From Paenibacillus glucanolyticus NBRC 15330 (GTDB lineage Bacteria; Bacillota; Bacilli; Paenibacillales; Paenibacillaceae): a stretch of DNA of 64,000 nucleotides. This document shows positions 59,871 through 64,000 of the stretch, piece after piece. The notes under the pieces are model-generated. The model was given only the letters and a program-made list of their open reading frames with translations. It searched no databases and was not told where the DNA came from. Position numbers and translations under genes: made by a program. The stretch lies in contig NZ_BIMC01000009.1 in NCBI RefSeq assembly GCF_004000885.1, positions 149,691 through 213,690 of the forward strand. The letters run 5' to 3'. Positions within the stretch are counted from its first letter, which is position 1. The number at the start of each line of letters is the position of its first letter.

Positions 59871-62660
59871 TCAACCTGTATTGCGCAGCCCTGCTGCAAT
59901 GCCGTTGATCGTGAGGAGTACTTCCCGGAGCAGATCCGGATCGTCATCCTGCTCTTGCTCTCTAAGTTCACGCAGCTCATTAAGCAGTTGAACCTGCAAA
60001 TAGCTGAGCGGATCGACATAAGGGTTACGGAGACGGATGGACTCCTGAAGGACCGGCTGGTTATCCAGAATGTCCTGTTGACCCGTTATCTTGAGAACAA
60101 GCTCCTTCGTCAAATTGAACTCATCCTGTATCAAACCGAAGATACGCTCACGAGCTTTATCATCCTTCGTCATCAAGGAGTACTCCTTGGCGATGATCAG
60201 ATCGGCCTTGGCAAGAGCCATCTGAAGCGTGTCAATTAACGAAGTAAAGAACGGATAACTCGTATACATCTTCTGAAGCACCTTCAGATTCTCTTCCTTG
60301 TCCTGATAGAAGCTCTGTAAGCCCGTACCAGCCGCGTACCATGCTGGAAGCAGGTAACGGCTCTGCGTCCACGCAAACACCCAAGGAATGGCTCTCAGGT
60401 CCTCGAAACGGTCACTGTTCTTACGCTTGGAAGGTCGGGAGCCAATATTCAGTTCTCCCACCTCGGGAAGCGGTGTGGATTCCTTGAAGAAGCTAAGGAA
60501 ATCCGGGTCACGGAATATCAAATCTTGATATTTCTTCTGTGAAGCAGCCGAAATGCTGGAAGAAATCTCTTCCCATTCCTTTTCGGTCGATTCGGTTTCA
60601 GCGTACCGCGCATTCAGAGAAGCCGTAATAAGTGCTGAAGTGGCCTGGTCCAAGCTGCGGTAAGCTATTCCTTTCAAGGAATAGCGGGAGGATATCACTT
60701 CGCCTTGTTCCGTGATTTTGATGCCGCCAGCAATAGTGGATGCCGGCTGAGCCAAAATGCTGCGGTTCAGAGGCATGCCGCCGCGTCCAAGCGATCCGCC
60801 GCGTCCATGGAAGTATTTCAGCCTGATGCCGTATTCGTTGCCTACAGCGGTAATATCCTTGAGCGCTACCTGCAGCTCCCAATTTGCTGTAATAGCTCCG
60901 CCATCCTTGTTGCTGTCAGAGTAGCCCAGCATGATCTCCTGCAGTTCATTCATTGCGCTTACGGCCTCACGATAAATCGGCAGGCTGAAGAGCTTGCGCA
61001 TAATTTCAGGCGCTGCATGAAGGTCCTCAATCGTCTCGAACAATGGGGCAGCCTGTAATGTAGCAACCACAGAACCATCATTATCCTTGCGGAAGAGTCC
61101 GACCTCTTTGGCAAACACCATCACTTCAAGAATGTCGCTTGCTCCTTCCGACATACTGATCAAATAACTCGAAATACATTTCACACCAAACTCCTGCTGT
61201 GCGCGGAATACCGTGCGATAGACTTCAAGGCATTCTTCGGTGCTGTCGCTATACTCCTGATATGGAGTTGTCAACGGTCGAGGATCGTTAAGCAGGTTAT
61301 TGAGCAGCTCGATTTTCTCGTCCTCGCTCATTTGTGCGTAATCCTGAGTGACGTTCATTTTACGAAGAATTTCGGCCATTGCGTTCTCATGCTCTTGGCT
61401 ATGCTGTCTGATATCCAGTGTTGCTGTATGGAAACCAAACAACTCCGCCTGGCGAATCAGCTTCTGGATATAAGTGTCTGCAACATAGTCAGCAAAATGG
61501 AAACGCAAGCTTCGATCAATGATATTCAAATCCTCAATAAACTCTTCAGGAGACTGGTACCGCTCGCTTCCTGTCATGTTTTCATCAAGAATATGACTCA
61601 TTTTAGCTAACATATATACCAGTTTTACACGATAAGGCTCTTTCTCATTGTGCCAAATTTCCATCTTTTTCAGTGTCACATGCTCCCGGTCTTTTTCGAT
61701 GGATTGAAGCAATTCATCCGACACGCTCACAATGGATGAACTGAAGCTGAGGTATTTCATGAATTCACGCAAGATCCGTTGATATTCACGAACCGCAAGC
61801 TTCCGCTGCATTTCGAGCGTTCTCCATGTTACGTCCGCCGTCACTGAAGGATTTCCGTCCCGATCGCCACCAATCCATGAACCGAAACGCAAATAGGTTG
61901 GAACGTGCCAATGGTGACCCGGGTAATACTTACTTAGGCAGCGCTCCAGCTCTTGATAAACCTCTGGCAGAATGTGAAACAGAGTCTCGTGAAAATAATA
62001 CATGCCGTTTCTGACTTCATCAAGAACCGTCGGCTTGCGATCACGAAGCTCATCGGTTTGCCACAGTGTGATAACCTCATTCAGTAATTTCTCCCGAAGC
62101 TGCTCTCGTTCGCGGAATGTCAGTGTCGGGTTGTCCAGTTGCATAACATCGTCTGCTATCCGTTTATGAATATCCAGAATAGCCCGACGCATCGCTTCTG
62201 TCGGATGAGCTGTCATTACCAGCTCAAGGGATAGACTTTCGAGAATTTCTTGAACTTCTTCAAATGTAATATTGCGCTCTTTCAAATCCTGGATCGCACT
62301 TTCAATGGAACCTGGTTGAACACTCTCCCCAGCGGAACGCTCGTAATCACGCTTGCGGCGTATGCGATGATTCTGCTCTGCGATATTAACCAATTGAAAG
62401 TAAATGGCAAACGCACGAATCACCTGATGGCGAATGTCTGGTTCCAGCGTGCTGATAATCCCTTTGAAATCTGCAAACAATTCCGGCAGGAATACGGATC
62501 GCAACGATTTACTCGTTTCGCGAATTTTCTCAACTATATCTAAAAGCTCATTGCCTCCTTGATGGACAAGAACTTCCCCAAGAATATTGCCAAGGAACCG
62601 TACATCACGCCGCAGCAGATTGTTGGAATTGCTCTTTGCGGTTACTGTAAGTTCAGTCAT
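59871..62660 (-). CDS. ppc: Phosphoenolpyruvate carboxylase
   Basis: The 929-residue enzyme carboxylates phosphoenolpyruvate to oxaloacetate to refill the TCA cycle. H152 in MTAHPTEAMRR is the catalytic histidine. GYSDSNKDGG, FHGRGGSLGRGG (the glycine-rich loop) and the terminal AAGLRNTG are all present, and the length is usual. GGGAGG precedes the ATG. The oxaloacetate also feeds aspartate, the precursor of ectoine, but no shared control is seen. Confidence 0.97.
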   Translation of the reverse strand: MTELTVTAKSNSNNLLRRDVRFLGNILGEVLVHQGGNELLDIVEKIRETSKSLRSVFLPELFADFKGIISTLEPDIRHQVIRAFAIYFQLVNIAEQNHRIRRKRDYERSAGESVQPGSIESAIQDLKERNITFEEVQEILESLSLELVMTAHPTEAMRRAILDIHKRIADDVMQLDNPTLTFREREQLREKLLNEVITLWQTDELRDRKPTVLDEVRNGMYYFHETLFHILPEVYQELERCLSKYYPGHHWHVPTYLRFGSWIGGDRDGNPSVTADVTWRTLEMQRKLAVREYQRILREFMKYLSFSSSIVSVSDELLQSIEKDREHVTLKKMEIWHNEKEPYRVKLVYMLAKMSHILDENMTGSERYQSPEEFIEDLNIIDRSLRFHFADYVADTYIQKLIRQAELFGFHTATLDIRQHSQEHENAMAEILRKMNVTQDYAQMSEDEKIELLNNLLNDPRPLTTPYQEYSDSTEECLEVYRTVFRAQQEFGVKCISSYLISMSEGASDILEVMVFAKEVGLFRKDNDGSVVATLQAAPLFETIEDLHAAPEIMRKLFSLPIYREAVSAMNELQEIMLGYSDSNKDGGAITANWELQVALKDITAVGNEYGIRLKYFHGRGGSLGRGGMPLNRSILAQPASTIAGGIKITEQGEVISSRYSLKGIAYRSLDQATSALITASLNARYAETESTEKEWEEISSSISAASQKKYQDLIFRDPDFLSFFKESTPLPEVGELNIGSRPSKRKNSDRFEDLRAIPWVFAWTQSRYLLPAWYAAGTGLQSFYQDKEENLKVLQKMYTSYPFFTSLIDTLQMALAKADLIIAKEYSLMTKDDKARERIFGLIQDEFNLTKELVLKITGQQDILDNQPVLQESIRLRNPYVDPLSYLQVQLLNELRELREQEQDDDPDLLREVLLTINGIAAGLRNTG

Positions 62661-62903
62661 GCTACTCCTCCCATCTCAACCCGTTTCAGCAGTTTATCTT
62701 TAGGACGTAACGCCTTCCTAACATCATACAATAAAAGCGAATGAAAATCTGCATTTTTCAGGCGAAAAAATTAGCCAAATCGACAAAACTCATGCTATTG
62801 ATATGCCCTTCTACGATAAACATTAGTCCAAGAAACCCTTGATATGACTGCATTCTTTATCACATTAACACTTCGCAGGATAGTCGTGTAAATATGTAAA
62901 AAA

Positions 62904-62922
62904 ACATCACACACGGTGATGT
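62904..62922 (-). terminator. Terminator of the tRNA array
   Basis: ACATCAC pairs with GTGATGT over a 5-base loop and on the minus strand is followed by seven Ts, 16 bases past the last tRNA. Confidence 0.85.
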
Positions 62923-62937
62923 CCTGCATATGTATGG

Positions 62938-63008
62938 AGCGGGTGATGGGAATCGAACCCACGCTACCAGCTTGGAAGGCTGGAGTTCTACCATTGAACT
63001 ACACCCGC
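62938..63008 (-). tRNA. tRNA-Gly (TCC)
   Basis: Cloverleaf with acceptor GCGGGTG/CACCCGC, T-loop GGTTCGATTCC and anticodon loop CTTCCAA. CCA is not encoded. It is the last gene of the array. Confidence 0.95.
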
Positions 63009-63084
63009 ATATCACCCCACAAAAGTGATCTTATGCTTTGTAGCATATTCTGATTACTTTTATGGGCAATAACGCCTAAGCAAA

Positions 63085-63158
63085 TCGGGATGACACGATT
63101 TGAACATGCGACCCCCTGGTCCCAAACCAGGTGCTCTACCAAGCTGAGCTACATCCCG
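63085..63158 (-). tRNA. tRNA-Pro (TGG)
   Basis: Acceptor CGGGATG/CATCCCG, T-loop TGTTCAAATCG and anticodon loop TTTGGGA. CCA is not encoded. Confidence 0.95.
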
Positions 63159-63180
63159 ATATTAATCTTTGAAAAAATGG

Positions 63181-63254
63181 CACGCCCTGAGAGATTCGAA
63201 CTCCCGACCTTTTGATTCGTAGTCAAACGCTCTATCCAGCTGAGCTAAGGGCGC
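63181..63254 (-). tRNA. tRNA-Arg (ACG)
   Basis: Acceptor GCGCCCT/AGGGCGT, T-loop AGTTCGAATCT and anticodon loop CTACGAA. The A34 is expected to be modified to inosine. Confidence 0.95.
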
Positions 63255-63261
63255 ATAATGG

Positions 63262-63333
63262 AGCGGACGACGGGAATCGAACCCGCGACCCTCGCCTTGG
63301 CAAGGCGATGCTCTACCGCTGAGCCACGTCCGC
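63262..63333 (-). tRNA. tRNA-Gly (GCC)
   Basis: Acceptor GCGGACG/CGTCCGC and anticodon loop TTGCCAA. It is the second glycine isoacceptor of the array. Confidence 0.95.
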
Positions 63334-63342
63334 AATAAATGG

Positions 63343-63423
63343 TGCGCGTGGAGGGACTTGAACCCCCACGTCAAAGACGCTAGATCCTAAGTCTAGTGCG
63401 TCTGCCAATTCCGCCACACGCGC
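63343..63423 (-). tRNA. tRNA-Leu (TAG)
   Basis: Acceptor GCGCGTG/CACGCGC, anticodon loop CTTAGGA and a variable arm (GCGTCTTTGACGT), giving 81 bases as expected for a class II tRNA. Confidence 0.95.
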
Positions 63424-63440
63424 ACAAGATGAAACAATGG

Positions 63441-63513
63441 TGAGCCATGAAGGACTCGAACCTTCGACACCCTGATTAAAAGTCAGGTGCTCTACCAACT
63501 GAGCTAATGGCTC
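63441..63513 (-). tRNA. tRNA-Lys (TTT)
   Basis: Acceptor GAGCCAT/ATGGCTC and anticodon loop CTTTTAA. CCA is encoded at 63438-63440. Confidence 0.95.
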
Positions 63514-63584
63514 GCATATCAGGGCCCCCGAAAAGTATTCGGAATCACCTTCAAAGCGCAACTTCACTTTTTGGTGTGAAGTGG

Positions 63585-63656
63585 CTGGGGATATAGGATT
63601 CGAACCTATGCATGACGGAGTCAAAGTCCGTTGCCTTACCGCTTGGCTAATCCCCA
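63585..63656 (-). tRNA. tRNA-Gln (TTG)
   Basis: Acceptor TGGGGAT/ATCCCCA and anticodon loop CTTTGAC. Confidence 0.95.
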
Positions 63657-63714
63657 ATATCGATGAATATTTCTATTTTGCATTTCAAAACTCTAATAAT
63701 CATGAGTTAAATGG

Positions 63715-63788
63715 TGGAGGCTGAGGGGTTCGAACCCCCGACCCTCTGCTTGTAAGGCAGATGCTCTCCCAGCTGAGCTAAGCCTCCA
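63715..63788 (-). tRNA. tRNA-Val (TAC)
   Basis: Acceptor GGAGGCT/AGCCTCC and anticodon loop CTTACAA. CCA is encoded at 63712-63714. Confidence 0.95.
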
Positions 63789-63813
63789 TATGTAATGGAT
63801 AAGAAATAATGGT

Positions 63814-63884
63814 GACCCGTAGGGGATTCGAACCCCTGTTACCTCCGTGAAAGGGAGGTGTCTTAACCCCTTGACCAACGGGCC
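63814..63884 (-). tRNA. tRNA-Glu (TTC)
   Basis: Acceptor GGCCCGT/ACGGGTC and anticodon loop CTTTCAC. CCA is encoded at 63811-63813. Confidence 0.95.
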
Positions 63885-63924
63885 TTATTTTCATGATGCA
63901 TGTCCATTCTAAAAAGGAATCTGG

Positions 63925-63997
63925 AGCTTCCAACCGGGATCGAACCGGTGACCTCATCCTTACCATGGATGCACTCTACCTACTGAGCTATGGAAGC
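63925..63997 (-). tRNA. tRNA-Thr (GGT)
   Basis: Acceptor GCTTCCA/TGGAAGC and anticodon loop ATGGTAA. It is the first tRNA visible in the direction of transcription; the array may continue beyond the window. Confidence 0.94.
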
Positions 63998-64000
63998 AAG

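Noticed and set aside
63162..63966. Several minus-strand open frames of 60-114 codons
   Set aside because: They run through tRNA genes; the conserved tRNA sequence explains their openness.

Overview
The window looks like a chromosomal segment of a Paenibacillus-type low-to-mid GC, endospore-forming Firmicute. The evidence is a BclB-like collagen exosporium protein, an SLH-anchored chitinase, YesM/YesN-controlled sugar ABC importers, the cdaA-cdaR-glmM cluster, a glmS ribozyme, sigW/rsiW and a Bacillales-type tRNA array. The ectoine synthase resembles, from memory, the characterised Paenibacillus lautus enzyme. Most genes lie on the minus strand.

Layout. (1) 1-7045, minus: one osmolyte unit, with a sigma-A promoter, a c-di-AMP (ydaO-type) riboswitch, an intrinsic terminator, then ehuB-ehuC-ehuD-ehuA (ectoine import), ectA-ectB-ectC-ectD (ectoine and hydroxyectoine synthesis) and a translationally coupled UPF0316 membrane gene cut by the window edge. 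(2) 7046-22430: accessory genes. These are the collagen-like protein, an SDR, a quinone/ring-cleavage dioxygenase pair, an AI-2E-type exporter, cardiolipin synthase, a MarR/azoreductase pair with twin operators, a second MarR, a multidomain chitinase, and at least four gene remnants (VOC, quinone reductase, zinc alcohol dehydrogenase, CBM5/12). (3) 22435-39692: a nine-gene, membrane-centred locus in two divergent arms. It holds a large tubulin-like protein, two vWA proteins, a P-loop GTPase with Cys pairs, a GAP1-like partner and several unrecognised membrane or soluble proteins, including a 50-residue one. This is the best candidate for an incompletely described system. (4) 39865-44067: a DASS dicarboxylate/citrate transporter and its CitA/DcuS-like two-component system, with direct-repeat and cre-like sites in front of the transporter. 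(5) 44445-51240: a sugar ABC importer with YesM/YesN regulators. (6) 51687-57911: glmS behind a glmS ribozyme, then glmM, cdaR and cdaA. (7) 58225-62660: rsiW, sigW and ppc. A sigma-W-type promoter and a terminator lie between sigW and rsiW. (8) 62938-64000: ten tRNA genes.

How the parts fit. CdaA makes c-di-AMP and the riboswitch at 6885-7011 reads it, so the signal's source and an osmoprotectant target lie in the same 64 kb. By analogy with known ydaO-type switches, high c-di-AMP should terminate transcription before ehu-ect and so reduce both uptake and synthesis of ectoines. GlmS and GlmM supply amino-sugar precursors for the wall, and the ribozyme gives feedback by glucosamine-6-phosphate. 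SigW/RsiW is a cell-envelope stress circuit. Everything is read by eye: homology statements are recognition from memory, and boundaries of RNA elements are approximate.
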